The position numbers and the translations under genes were made by a program. Under the pieces are notes generated by a model. It was not told the DNA's origin and searched no databases. It was given only the letters and a program-made list of their open reading frames with translations. From assembly GCF_014203535.1 (NCBI RefSeq), contig NZ_JACHJI010000005.1, positions 124,001 through 188,000 of the forward strand: a stretch of DNA of 64,000 nucleotides. The letters run 5' to 3'. This DNA is from Streptomyces griseomycini (GTDB lineage: Bacteria; Actinomycetota; Actinomycetes; Streptomycetales; Streptomycetaceae). This document shows positions 35,819 through 44,345 of this stretch, one piece after another (within the stretch, counting starts at the first letter, position 1; each line of letters opens with the position of its first letter).

Positions 35819-36961
35819 TCAGTCGAAATAGGATTCGAGCGTGCCGCGGCGCCGGACGTCGAGTGTCGCGCAGTGGAACGAGCCGCCGAACGCCGCGTAG
35901 TGCAGCAGGTCGCACGGGATCGGTTCGAACCCCCACCGCTCGAGCGCGCGCAGCATGCCGGTGTGGTTCCGTTCCGCGATCACCCGTTTCTCGTCGACCA
36001 TGAGGACGTTCATGCTGAGCCACCTGCCGCACATGGAGGTGATCCTGAGCAGGCGGTCGGTGATCGGGTCCGGCTCGGGAGCGACCAGGATGTCCCAGGA
36101 ACTCAGCACCTCGGGCAGGCGGTCGACGTCGACGTACTCGGGATTGACCAGCGCCTTGCCGGGCGCGAGCGGGACGAACGTCGTGTCGATGTGCATCGGC
36201 GTGCGGCACCGGCTCTCGATCTCGTGGATGCGGTAACCGGGGCCCAGGTGGCGGCGCAACCAGTCGATGCCCATGCCGTTGGTGACATTGCTCCGCGTGA
36301 CGAACAGATCGCGTCCGGCGCGCACAAAATCCGCCGCGTCGAACACCGGCTCGAACTCGGTGAGGATGTAGCGCATGGGCTCGCCCGCCGCGGGCACGCT
36401 GAAATCCGCCTCGAACAGGTCGTCGGTGAGCTGCGGCTTCGGCGCCGCCGTCCAGCGCGCGCCGCGTCGGAAGTAGTCCTTGAGGATCGCGCGGTAGGAG
36501 TGCGTTTCGAAATACCGGCACGGCCATGCCATCGGTGTCTCGATGATCTCGTCGCCGACGACGAGCATGCTGTCCCGCGGACAGCTGTTGCAGAACCCGC
36601 GCGACGACCAGTCCGGAGTACCGAAGCGCTTCCGGTGGTCGACCGCGTCGGGGCGTCGGACGGTGATGTCGAGGGACCGCAGGAGTGCGATGAACCGGTC
36701 GAGCTCCCGCTGCGCCCGCTCGACCAGGACCCGCGGGTACCTCAGGCCGGCGGCGCGCCCCTGCACGCGCGCCGCCCACGGGGGAATGTTGCAGGTCACG
36801 ACGGGATGGTTCGACGGGATCGTCGCGCCCTCCAGGCGCCCGACGATGATTTCCTCCAGCGGGTCCCACTCATTGTGCGAATTGACCGGGGAGGCGCCGG
36901 GTTCCGGGGAAGGGGCGGTCGCGGCCGCCGTCGTGGCATCGGGCCTCTGCACAACCGCCAT
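35819..36961 (-). CDS. Glycine amidinotransferase-like enzyme
   Basis: 380 residues, full length. The family moves the amidino group of arginine to glycine or another amine. The catalytic set is present: Asp208 in FDAADFVRAGRD, His257 in PMHIDTTFVP and Cys364 in GGSFHCATLDVRRRG. Spacing is the same as in human AGAT (Asp254, His303, Cys407) to within three residues. SNVTNGMGIDWLRRHLGPGY also matches AGAT. It follows the hoxX-like gene by 54 bp on the same strand. Product could be guanidinoacetate or a guanidino group on a secondary metabolite. Confidence 0.9.
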   Translation of the reverse strand: MAVVQRPDATTAAATAPSPEPGASPVNSHNEWDPLEEIIVGRLEGATIPSNHPVVTCNIPPWAARVQGRAAGLRYPRVLVERAQRELDRFIALLRSLDITVRRPDAVDHRKRFGTPDWSSRGFCNSCPRDSMLVVGDEIIETPMAWPCRYFETHSYRAILKDYFRRGARWTAAPKPQLTDDLFEADFSVPAAGEPMRYILTEFEPVFDAADFVRAGRDLFVTRSNVTNGMGIDWLRRHLGPGYRIHEIESRCRTPMHIDTTFVPLAPGKALVNPEYVDVDRLPEVLSSWDILVAPEPDPITDRLLRITSMCGRWLSMNVLMVDEKRVIAERNHTGMLRALERWGFEPIPCDLLHYAAFGGSFHCATLDVRRRGTLESYFD

Positions 36962-36987
36962 AGCGAACCGCTTTCGATCACAGAAGT

Positions 36988-37017
36988 GAGTAACTCAGTA
37001 TAATCAAATCATTACTC
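36988..37017 (-). promoter_or_regulatory. AT-rich element with inverted ends and TATACT, between hoxX-like and amidinotransferase genes
   Basis: GAGTAA (36988-36993) and TTACTC (37012-37017) form the ends of a 30-bp element; TGAGTAACTCA (36987-36997) is a smaller near-palindrome inside it. On the minus strand TATACT (37002-36997) is a good -10, about 36 nt before the amidinotransferase ATG. An internal regulated promoter is likely. It overlaps the hoxX-like stop codon and is much more AT-rich than its surroundings. Confidence 0.5.
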
Positions 37018-38707
37018 AGCGGATGTGCGGAAGTCGTTCTCCCGTCGGCACGTCCTTGCGGACGAAGGCCCGGCGCAGCGCGTGGTAGGGAGCCTCGGGA
37101 TCGAAGAAGACCCGGCGCATGTGCGCCAGTTCCCGCTCGCGCACCGTGCTCAGCGGGGTGGCGGCCTCCCGGCGCTCGCACTCGTCCTTCTTCGCGACGA
37201 GGCGCGCCTGTGCCCCGGGCGGGTGCGCCTCGTGGTGAGCCAGCCGGGTGACCTCGGCGGCGAAGTCCGCGGGGGCGCACTCGACCACCCGGTCGGCCAG
37301 GCCGATGTCCCGGGCCCGCTCGGCACTGAGCGGCAACGCGTCCTCGGTGAGCCGCAGTGCCGTCGCGGCGCCCACCCGGCGCGGCAGGCTGTACGTCCAG
37401 TACTCGGACCCGTACAGGCCCATGAGCCGGTAGTGCGGGTTGAGCACGGAGCCGGAGCGGCACCACACCTCGTCGGCGGCCAGCGCCAGCATGACCCCGC
37501 CGGCCGCCGCGTTCCCGCCGATCGCGGCGACGACGAGGCGGTCGGTGGTGGTCAGGACGGCCTCGACGAGGTCGTTCATGGCGTTGATGTTGGCCCAGGA
37601 CTCCGCGGCGGGGTCGGGCGCCGCCTCGATGACGCCGAGGTGGATGCCGTTGGAGAAGAAGTCCCGCGCACCGCCGAGCACCAGCACCGTGGTGGGCCGC
37701 TCGCAGGCCGCCCGGTAGGCGTTCAGCAGCCGCCGGCAGTGGTCGGTGGACATCGCGCCGCCGGGGAAGGAGAACGACAGCACCCCCACCGGGCCGTCCT
37801 CCCGGTACCGGACGTCCGACCAGGTGGCGTCGGAGTCGGGGCACAGGACGGGCGCGGGCAGGTCCGGCACGTGCGGCATGCGTCCGGCCAGGGCGAGCAC
37901 GGCGGGCAGCTTGCAGGCGCGCGGGGCGCCGGGGCCGGTCCGGGCCCGCAGTTCCGGGAGCCACACCGCGCCGTCCGCCGTGGCCCGGCAGACCGCGCCC
38001 GCCCGGGTGGCCAGCAGCTCGCCGGGACGCCCGCGCAGGCGGTGCTCGGGATGACCGCCGTGCAGGAACCATTCCCCGCCGAGCAGTTCGTCCCTGACGC
38101 CGGGCTGGGAGTCGGCGGCGCGCAGTTTGCGCAGCACCGTCTCGGTCGGATCGTCGGCCCAGGCGATACGGCGCGTCTCCTGGCGCATCGGGGGACGGCG
38201 CCGGGCGCCGGGTGCGCTCGGCGGGCCGCTCCGGTCGGCGGGGGAGCGGCTGCCGGAGGCGAACCGCTCGACGGCCGTCAGGACGGCGTCGAGGGCCGCG
38301 TCGGACAGCTCGTTGCGGTACAGGTCGCTCTTGGCCACCCGCGGCACGGGGAGGTCCGCCGTGGCCCACACGGGCCCCGCGCCCACCTCCTCCTCGGCCT
38401 GGAGAACGGTGACCCCCCACTCACCGGCGCCCTCGTGGATCGCCCAGTCCAGGGAGGACGGGCCCCGGTCGCCGACCGGCCCGGGGTGCACGATCAGACA
38501 CGTCCGGGTCGCCCACACCTCGCGGGGCACGACCGCCTTCAGCATGGGTGCCACGATCAGGTCGGGCTCGTGCCGGCCCACGGCGCGGACCACGTCGTGG
38601 CTCTCGGGCGTCACCTCGACGGCGACGGCGTGCCCGTGGTCGCGCAGTTCGGCGTGCACCCGCTGCGTGAGGCTGTTGTAGGCGCCGGCGACGAGCAGGA
38701 TGCGCAT
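37016..38707 (-). CDS. HoxX-like protein: formyltransferase domain fused to enoyl-CoA hydratase domain
   Basis: 563 residues. N-terminal about 200 residues are a formyl-tetrahydrofolate-dependent domain (MRILLVAGAYNSLTQRV, then LIVHPGPVGDRGPSSLDWAI, the HoxX signature). The C-terminal part from about residue 270 is a crotonase fold (VGVLSFSFPGGAMS, GGNAAAGGVMLALAADEVW, YGSEYWTYSLPRRVG). In aerobic hydrogen oxidisers HoxX makes the CO ligand of NiFe hydrogenase from formyl-THF by way of formyl-CoA. No hydrogenase or hyp gene is in the window. ATG at 38707 is preceded by GGAAGG. Coupled position with an amidinotransferase suggests another use of a formyl or CO product. Confidence 0.87.
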   Translation of the reverse strand: MRILLVAGAYNSLTQRVHAELRDHGHAVAVEVTPESHDVVRAVGRHEPDLIVAPMLKAVVPREVWATRTCLIVHPGPVGDRGPSSLDWAIHEGAGEWGVTVLQAEEEVGAGPVWATADLPVPRVAKSDLYRNELSDAALDAVLTAVERFASGSRSPADRSGPPSAPGARRRPPMRQETRRIAWADDPTETVLRKLRAADSQPGVRDELLGGEWFLHGGHPEHRLRGRPGELLATRAGAVCRATADGAVWLPELRARTGPGAPRACKLPAVLALAGRMPHVPDLPAPVLCPDSDATWSDVRYREDGPVGVLSFSFPGGAMSTDHCRRLLNAYRAACERPTTVLVLGGARDFFSNGIHLGVIEAAPDPAAESWANINAMNDLVEAVLTTTDRLVVAAIGGNAAAGGVMLALAADEVWCRSGSVLNPHYRLMGLYGSEYWTYSLPRRVGAATALRLTEDALPLSAERARDIGLADRVVECAPADFAAEVTRLAHHEAHPPGAQARLVAKKDECERREAATPLSTVRERELAHMRRVFFDPEAPYHALRRAFVRKDVPTGERLPHIR

Positions 38708-38878
38708 GGGGACGGCCCTTCCGGAGATGCTCTGGCCGTCGGGGGTGGGCGGCCCGGCTGTCTGCGATGGTCGGACACACCGGGCCGGGAACGTCGACAG
38801 GAATCCCACTTGTCACCCGTGAGGGTGGATGTCGCGGCCGCTTGGCGGGCAGCCGCCGGTTCCGGGCCACCGGCCGGG

Positions 38879-40357
38879 TCAGTCGACGGGCCAGGTGTGG
38901 ACCGGGGCGTTGAGGTGCATGTAGTCGATGTACTGCTGCGTCATCCGCCGCAGTGCCTCGTGGCGGCCGCAGTGGGCGGTGGCGTCGATGTGATGGAACA
39001 TCTCCTTCTGCCACACGGCTCCGTTGCGGCCGGTGACGCACCGCTGCTCGATGATGCCGAGCAGCGGCTCCCGCCAGGCCTCGTCCATGCCGGAGCGTTC
39101 CAGCCCGAGGTGCGCCAGGGGCAACAGCCGCCGCAGGACCAGTTCGGCCGTCGGCACCTCGCCCATGCCGGGCCAGTACAGCCGGGCGTCGATGCCGTGC
39201 CGTGCCGCCGCGTGCAGGTTGTCCTCGGCCGCCGAGAAGGACATCCGTGACCACACGGGGCGGTCCTCCTCCACCAGGGCGCGGGTGAGCCCGTAGTAGA
39301 AGGCGCCGTTCGCGAGCGTGTCGGCGACGGTCGGGCCGGCCGGCAGCACACGGTTCTCCACCCGCACGTGGGGCTTGTCGTGGGCGACGGCGTAGACCGG
39401 GCGGTTCCAGCGGTAGATCGTGCCGTTGTGCAGGGTGAGTTCGGCCAGTTCCGGGATGTCGCCCCGGCTCAGGGTCTCCGCGGGGTCCTGCTCGTCGCAC
39501 AGGGGCAGCAGGGCCGGGAAGTAGCGCAGGTTCTCCTCGAAGAGGTCGAAGACACTGGTGATCCACCGCTCCCCGAACCACACCCGGGGCCGCACCCCCT
39601 GCACCTTGATCTCCTGCGAGCGGGTGTCGGTGGCCTGCTCGAACAGCGGGATCCGGGTCTCGTGCCACAGTTCCTTGCCGAACAGGAAGGGCGAGTTGGC
39701 CGCCAGGGCGACCTGGACCCCGGCGATCGCCTGCGCCGCGTTCCAGTAGTCGGCGAACTGCTCCGGGGACACCTGGAGGTGGAACTGCGTGCTGGTGCAC
39801 GCGGCCTCCGGAGTGATCGTGTCCGCGAAGGTCCGCAACCGGTCGACGCCGGTCACCTCGATGTGCAGGTCCTCGCCGCGCGCCGCGAAGATCTGGTCGT
39901 TGAGCAGCCGGTAGCGGGGGTTCTCCGACAGGGCTCCCTCACCGACGTCCTCCTGCCGCAGGGTGGGGAGGATGCCGGTCATGATCAGACGTGTGCCGAT
40001 CGAACCGGCGCGCTGCTCCGCGTGGTTCAGCGCGGCGCGGATCTCGGCCTCCCAGGAGTCGGGGCCGCCCGCCGTGAGGCGCCGGGGCGGGATGTTGATC
40101 TCGAGGTTGAACCGGCCCAGTTCCGTGGCCCAGGCCGGGTCCGCGATCGCCTCGAGCACCTCCGTGTTGCGCATCGCGGGCTCGGCCCGTTCGTCGACCA
40201 GGTTCAGCTCGATCTCCAGCCCCACCTGGGGCCGCTCGGACTCGAAGTGCGACTCGCGGAGCATCTGCGCGAACGCCTCGAGGCACTCCTGCATCTTGAT
40301 CCGGTAGCGGCGGCGGTCCTCGCGGGTGAAGGTGAGCGCCGGGACGTCCCGTCCCAT
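38879..40357 (-). CDS. GCS2-family glutamate-cysteine ligase-like carboxylate-amine ligase
   Basis: 492 residues. VGLEIELNLVDERAEPAM near residue 45, GRFNLEINIPPRRL and TSTQFHLQVSPEQFADYWN are the conserved ATP-grasp-like GCS2 motifs; the later VENRVLPAGPTVADTLANGA also fits. It would join an amino acid through the gamma-carboxyl of glutamate, as in glutathione-type or ergothioneine synthesis, but relatives of this length have no proven substrate. ATG at 40357 has GGGAGGGAG upstream; an upstream in-frame extension lacks motifs. 171 bp separate it from the hoxX-like gene on the same strand. Confidence 0.82.
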   Translation of the reverse strand: MGRDVPALTFTREDRRRYRIKMQECLEAFAQMLRESHFESERPQVGLEIELNLVDERAEPAMRNTEVLEAIADPAWATELGRFNLEINIPPRRLTAGGPDSWEAEIRAALNHAEQRAGSIGTRLIMTGILPTLRQEDVGEGALSENPRYRLLNDQIFAARGEDLHIEVTGVDRLRTFADTITPEAACTSTQFHLQVSPEQFADYWNAAQAIAGVQVALAANSPFLFGKELWHETRIPLFEQATDTRSQEIKVQGVRPRVWFGERWITSVFDLFEENLRYFPALLPLCDEQDPAETLSRGDIPELAELTLHNGTIYRWNRPVYAVAHDKPHVRVENRVLPAGPTVADTLANGAFYYGLTRALVEEDRPVWSRMSFSAAEDNLHAAARHGIDARLYWPGMGEVPTAELVLRRLLPLAHLGLERSGMDEAWREPLLGIIEQRCVTGRNGAVWQKEMFHHIDATAHCGRHEALRRMTQQYIDYMHLNAPVHTWPVD

Positions 40358-40445
40358 CGGTCTCCCTCCCGGGGTCTGGTCCTCGGACACCCTGTCCACC
40401 CCAGCGTCGCACCCCTGGACGGACCCGACCACGCGGGACGGCGCC

Positions 40446-40477
40446 GCGGGTGAGGCCCGCGACGGTGTCTCACCCGC
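40446..40477. terminator. 9-bp hairpin between two minus-strand genes
   Basis: GCGGGTGAG (40446-40454) pairs with CTCACCCGC (40469-40477) over 14 nt. It lies downstream of the AHSA1 gene and upstream of the GCS2-like gene. It may terminate the first or regulate the second. Confidence 0.4.
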
Positions 40478-40497
40478 GCCGGCCCCGTGCCCGCCCT

Positions 40498-40523
40498 GTT
40501 CGCGGGCCGGTGCCCGCGCGAAC
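40498..40523 (-). terminator. Hairpin directly after the AHSA1 gene
   Basis: GTTCGCGGGC (40498-40507) and GCCCGCGCGAAC (40512-40523) form a GC-rich stem with one small bulge and a 4-nt loop, immediately past the AHSA1 stop. Confidence 0.5.
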
Positions 40524-40525
40524 GC

Positions 40526-40978
40526 TCAGGCCGTCGAGCCCTCGGCGAGGAAGGCGCTCAGGCCGTCGAGGAGCATGGTGCTGCCCTGCTCGGCCATGTC
40601 GCGTTCCTCCGCCGTGTCGCACGTCTGGCGGAGCGCGATCCGCGTCCGCCGGCCGTCCTCCTCGTCGAGCTCCATGGTCATCTCGACGGGTGCGGGCCTC
40701 CCGGGCACGTCCATGCCGAGCACCAGCAGGCGGTTCTCGGCGACCGCGAGGTAGGAGCCGGTCAGCGGGAACCGGCCGCCGTCGGGCGTGAGCATCGTGG
40801 ACTTCCAGGCGCCGCCCGGCCGTACGTCCATCTCCACGGAGCCGGGGACGGCGTGGGCCCACAGGGCGTACTGCTCGGGGGTCGTCCAGGCCTGCCACAC
40901 CTTGTCCGCGGGGGTGTCCAGCGTCCTGGTCAGCGTGTAGGAGAAGCCGTCGCCCGTGGTGGTCTGCTCGGTGCTCAT
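40526..40978 (-). CDS. SRPBCC/AHSA1-domain protein
   Basis: 150 residues with the full START/AHSA1 fold. LTRTLDTPADKVWQAWTTPE is the typical first strand and helix, PGGAWKSTM the mid-sheet signature, and STMLLDGLSAFL the final helix. Such proteins bind small hydrophobic ligands. GAGGGG precedes the ATG. No regulator of the ArsR type, a common partner, lies next to it. Confidence 0.82.
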   Translation of the reverse strand: MSTEQTTTGDGFSYTLTRTLDTPADKVWQAWTTPEQYALWAHAVPGSVEMDVRPGGAWKSTMLTPDGGRFPLTGSYLAVAENRLLVLGMDVPGRPAPVEMTMELDEEDGRRTRIALRQTCDTAEERDMAEQGSTMLLDGLSAFLAEGSTA

Positions 40979-41063
40979 GTCGTCGTCCCCTCGTCTCGTT
41001 GTCCCGTTGTCCCGTCCGGAACCGGGATCCGTCACACCTGTAGACGTGCGAGGGCCCGGAAAG

Positions 41064-41741
41064 TCATCGGTCGCCGGCCGGCTCGTCCACGGCCCGTGCC
41101 GCCTGCCGCCAGGCCGCGGTGACCGCCCGGTGCGCCACCGCCGTGCCGTCCGACGCCCCGGCCGGCAGGTGCACGGGGCGGCCGATGTGGACGTGGAGGC
41201 GGGGACGGCGCAGCGGGGCGGTGAGGACACCGGCCAGCTGCTTCGCGGCCGGCCCCGAGGCCAGCCGCCGGGCCCCCGCCTGGCCCACCGGGACGACCGC
41301 GGCCCGGGTGGCGGCCGCGAGCCGCGCCGGACCCGTGCGGAAGGGCCGGGGAGCGGCACTCGCCGCGTCCCCGCGCCGCGGAAGCCCTCCCTCGGCGTAG
41401 ATCAGCACGTGGCGTCCCGACCGCACCGCCTCCGCCGCGGCCTCGAGCGCTTCCGCCGCGCGGGCCGTCCCCCGGTGGACGGGAACATGCCCCTCCTTCG
41501 CCAGGGCGCGCCCGAGCACGGGCATGCGCCAGAGGCCCGCCGTCGCCAGGACGACCGGTGTCACCCCCACCCTGCGCAGAGCGGCCAGCACGAGCGCGGG
41601 ATCGGCCACCGAATCGTGGTTGGCGACGAAGACACTGCCCGCGGCGAAGGGACCGTCCGTTTCGCGGGTGACGGTGAGCCGCCCGAACAACGGCAGCAGG
41701 GCGGCGGCGGCACGGCTGAGCAAGAGACGTCCTTTCGGCAC
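41064..41741 (-). CDS. 1-acylglycerol-3-phosphate acyltransferase-like (PlsC family)
   Basis: 225 residues. VFVANHDSVADPALVLA carries the NHxxxxD catalytic motif, and LIYAEGGLPRRGD the EGG/EGT motif that binds the glycerol phosphate; GTARAAEALEAAAEAV lies between as expected. It would acylate lysophosphatidic acid at the membrane. A hydrophobic stretch (LLLSRAAAALLPLFGRL) at the N-terminus may anchor it. The GTG at 41741 has GGCGAGG upstream; another GTG at 41771 would add ten residues. Confidence 0.83.
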   Translation of the reverse strand: MPKGRLLLSRAAAALLPLFGRLTVTRETDGPFAAGSVFVANHDSVADPALVLAALRRVGVTPVVLATAGLWRMPVLGRALAKEGHVPVHRGTARAAEALEAAAEAVRSGRHVLIYAEGGLPRRGDAASAAPRPFRTGPARLAAATRAAVVPVGQAGARRLASGPAAKQLAGVLTAPLRRPRLHVHIGRPVHLPAGASDGTAVAHRAVTAAWRQAARAVDEPAGDR

Positions 41742-41972
41742 GCGGGAACCTCGCCCGCCAGCCTCGTGCACGGCCCGCTCCCGCCGCCTGAGTACGCGTA
41801 CTCGGAGGGGAGGGCCGGACTACTCGGTCCCCGTCCCGGGGAGAGCCGAAGGAGGGGGGCCGGAGAAGATCTTTCCTCCGGGGCCCGTCCGGTGTCATCA
41901 CCCCCCGGTGCCCTGGGTACCCGTGACGTCCTCGCGCGGGTCCACCGCGCCGTTCCGGGACGGGAGGCTCCC

Positions 41973-42167
41973 ATGGCCGACGTCAGCCCGATCGATCTGC
42001 AGAGAGCCCTCAAAGGCGCCGACTACCCCGCCAGCCGTGACGATCTCGTCTCGCCGGCCAGGAACAACGGCGCGGACGACGATCTCGTCGAGAAGCTGGC
42101 GCAGTCCGGGACCCAACGGTTCGACGGCCCCGACGAGGTGCAGAAGGCGGTCTCCGGCAACCAGTAG
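41973..42167 (+). CDS. DUF2795 domain protein
   Basis: 64 residues, essentially one DUF2795 domain: SPIDLQRALKGADYPASRDD and DDLVEKLAQSGTQRFDGPDE. These small helical proteins are common in actinobacteria and have no known function. CGGGAGG lies six nt before the ATG. In Streptomyces they often accompany SRPBCC or stress genes, as the next gene here. Confidence 0.82.
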   Translation: MADVSPIDLQRALKGADYPASRDDLVSPARNNGADDDLVEKLAQSGTQRFDGPDEVQKAVSGNQ

Positions 42168-42290
42168 TGCCCCGCGTCGAGGCCGCCGGCGCCGTACGCC
42201 CGGGGAGGGCGCGCCGGGCGGCCCCCGGCCGGCCGAACACCCGCCCTGCCGTTTCGACCCCGCACCGAGGAACCGAGGAGCGGTACCGCA

Positions 42291-42704
42291 ATGACCGAGT
42301 ACGAACGTTCACGCACGATGCCCGCCGCACCGGAGCACGTCTTCGACCAGGCGGCCAACGTCGGCCAGCTGGGCAGCTGGCTGCCGGAAGCCCTGCACGT
42401 GCACGCCGAGGACCTGCCCGCCGTCACCGTGCACGAGGACCGCTCCGACGAGGACACGGCCGCCCTGCTGCGGGCCCAGCGGGACCAGATGCGGCTCGAA
42501 TGGGGGACGCGCGACCAGGGCAGCTACGCCGGCTGGCTCCAGGTGGCCGGCATCGGCAGCGGGGCCAGTGAGGTCACGGTGCACCTGTCCTTCTTCGAGG
42601 ACAGCCACGACCCGGGCGAGAAGGCCGTGGGCGACGCCCTGGACACCAGCCTCCGGCGGCTGGAGGAACAGGTCCGGCTGCGCGTCGACAACGCGGCCGG
42701 CTGA
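42291..42704 (+). CDS. SRPBCC-family protein
   Basis: 137 residues. MTEYERSRTMPAAPEHVFDQ and ANVGQLGSWLPEAL are the start of a polyketide-cyclase-like START fold, and VTVHLSFFEDSHDPGEKAVG is its C-terminal sheet and helix. Ligand unknown. A GAGGAGCGG site lies upstream. It follows the DUF2795 gene by 123 bp on the same strand. Confidence 0.78.
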   Translation: MTEYERSRTMPAAPEHVFDQAANVGQLGSWLPEALHVHAEDLPAVTVHEDRSDEDTAALLRAQRDQMRLEWGTRDQGSYAGWLQVAGIGSGASEVTVHLSFFEDSHDPGEKAVGDALDTSLRRLEEQVRLRVDNAAG

Positions 42705-42723
42705 CCGGGTCCGGCACGACGAG

Positions 42724-43032
42724 ATGCCTCGCACGAAGCAGTACGCGGTGGCCGCCTCCGGACAGTGGACCGACGAGGAGGAGGGCCGGCGCAGGTTGCC
42801 CGCCGGGGAGGTCCACGCCTGGGAGCCGGGCCTGAACCAGACCGTCTGCGGGCTGCCCCTCAGCCGCGCGCGGCTGATCCGGTTCCCGCACGTCTCCTGG
42901 TCGGACACCTTCCCGGAGTCCGGGGGCGCGGCGGACCGGGTCCGGCGCCAGTGCCCGCGCTGCGCGTCCGTCGCCGGACGCCGCGGCGGTGACGCACGCC
43001 CGCGGTGGCAGCGCACCAACCCGCGACCGTGA
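42724..43032 (+). CDS. Small Streptomyces-type hypothetical protein with CxxC
   Basis: 102 residues. PGLNQTVCGLPLSRARLIRF and RRQCPRCASVAGRR show one single cysteine and a Cys-x-x-Cys pair, a possible zinc knuckle; VSWSDTFPESG lies between. Start ATG at 42724, 20 bp after the SRPBCC gene, with a weak ribosome-binding site, so it may depend on coupling. No further function can be given. Confidence 0.65.
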   Translation: MPRTKQYAVAASGQWTDEEEGRRRLPAGEVHAWEPGLNQTVCGLPLSRARLIRFPHVSWSDTFPESGGAADRVRRQCPRCASVAGRRGGDARPRWQRTNPRP

Positions 43033-43101
43033 ACGCGGGGAGGGACGGCCCGCGGTTCCGGCGCGTGGAGACCGTCGGTGCCGCGGCGCCCCCGCGGCCG
43101 C

Positions 43102-43686
43102 TCAGCCGGCCCGCCGGTTCCGCGCGGCCGTCCTCGCCCTCCACCGGTGCGCGGTCATCCGGCAGACGACGTCGATGCCCACCTCGCCGGGAGCCGTCGG
43201 CCCCGTGGGAACCGGTACACGTCCCACTTCGACGAACCCCAGGCGGCGGGCGACGCCCCCGCTGGCCGGGTTGGCGGCGTCGTGGTGGATCTCGATGCGG
43301 TCGATGTCCGCCAGCCGGAAGCCCTGCCGGACCAGAGCCGTCGCGGCCATGGTGGCCAGCCCCCGCCCGGTCCAGCGGGGGTGGAGCCAGTAGCCGATGT
43401 CGAGTCCGCCCGCACCGATGCGGCGGTAGAGCCCACAGCTGCCGGTCATCGCGCCGTCCGACGTGATGGCGTAGGCATAGGCCTCCCCGGTCCTCCACTG
43501 CTCCTGGTTCCGGGCGAGGAAATCGGCGAGCTGCTGACGGTCGGGCGGGTCGGACGCCCAGGGCATCCACGGCACGAGGTGGTCCAGGGACTCGTGGATC
43601 GTGCGCTCCAGGGCGTCGAGGTCGCTCATGCGCCACCGGCGCAGTTCCACCCGCTCGCAGCGGAGGATGTCGGCAGGTTCTTCCAC
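43102..43686 (-). CDS. GNAT-family N-acetyltransferase (RimJ/RimL-like)
   Basis: 194 residues. RVELRRWRMSDLDALERTIH is the opening strand and helix; DIGYWLHPRWTGRGLATMAA carries the acetyl-CoA site (RxxGxG/A), and RIEIHHDAANPASGGVARRL with LGFVEVGRV completes the fold. It resembles ribosomal-protein alanine acetyltransferases, but the group includes many small-molecule acetylases. Start uncertain: GTG at 43686 or TTG at 43722. Confidence 0.82.
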   Translation of the reverse strand: MEEPADILRCERVELRRWRMSDLDALERTIHESLDHLVPWMPWASDPPDRQQLADFLARNQEQWRTGEAYAYAITSDGAMTGSCGLYRRIGAGGLDIGYWLHPRWTGRGLATMAATALVRQGFRLADIDRIEIHHDAANPASGGVARRLGFVEVGRVPVPTGPTAPGEVGIDVVCRMTAHRWRARTAARNRRAG

Positions 43687-43816
43687 GTACCGGATGTTCT
43701 CGCGGCCGGCGGACGCCGACAACGCATTTCACCGGGGGTGCGCCGCCGCCCCCGGTCAGGTGCCCGGGCGACGGCCGGCGGGGGCGAGACCCCGCCGGCC
43801 GGCGTGCCGGTGAACG

Positions 43817-44311
43817 CCCCGGCAGAGTGACCGGCCCGCCCGTCCTTGCCCGGTCGAGTGCCGGGATCAGCGCTCCGGCGGCCGGGATGCGGACGATCTC
43901 CAGCCGGGCCTCCCGCTCCGGGAACCCGGGGGACAGCGCGGCCGCGACCTCGCCGTGGCGCGTGCCGGCTCCTCCGGCGGGCACCGTCGCGGTCGGCGCG
44001 CCCCCGACGAGGACGCCGGTGACGGGGACGAGCGCGGTGCCCCGGACCGGGAGCGGCCCGATGGCCACGAGCGGCACGACGACCGGGAGCACGGCGACGC
44101 CGATCGGCACGGCCGCCCACCACCACGTGCGGTTCGTGGTGACGCGGCGGCCGGCGGTCCGGGTCGCCACGGCGAACACCATGGCGAGGAACGCGCGGAG
44201 CGGCGGGCGGGAGCCGACCGCCCGCTCGACGACGACCGCGACCGCGGTACCCACGACGAGCAGGACCGCGAGCGCAACTCCCGCCCCCCACGGGTATGTT
44301 CTGGTGATCAT
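43817..44311 (-). pseudogene. Truncated FetB/YbbM-type permease (UPF0014 family)
   Basis: The frame from ATG 44311 reads FLAMVFAVATRTAGRRVTTN, ALVPVTGVLVGGAPTATVPA, TRHGEVAAALSPGFPEREAR and AGALIPALDRARTGGPVTLP. These match the central part of FetB-type iron-export permeases in order. The first one or two helices are missing, and homology stops after PVTLPG, where the frame runs into Arg/Pro-rich sequence instead of the last two helices. The partner ATPase fetA is not present. It lies between a GNAT gene and a divergent TPR-like gene and overlaps no other feature. Confidence 0.7.
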
Positions 44312-44345
44312 CCCGAGGGTGGCACGGCGGAGGTCGAGGGAGCGC

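Noticed and set aside
41860..41885. Hairpin-like CCGGAG...CTCCGG before the DUF2795 gene
   Set aside because: Short stem flanked by G and C runs that pair in several registers; not convincing as a terminator or operator.
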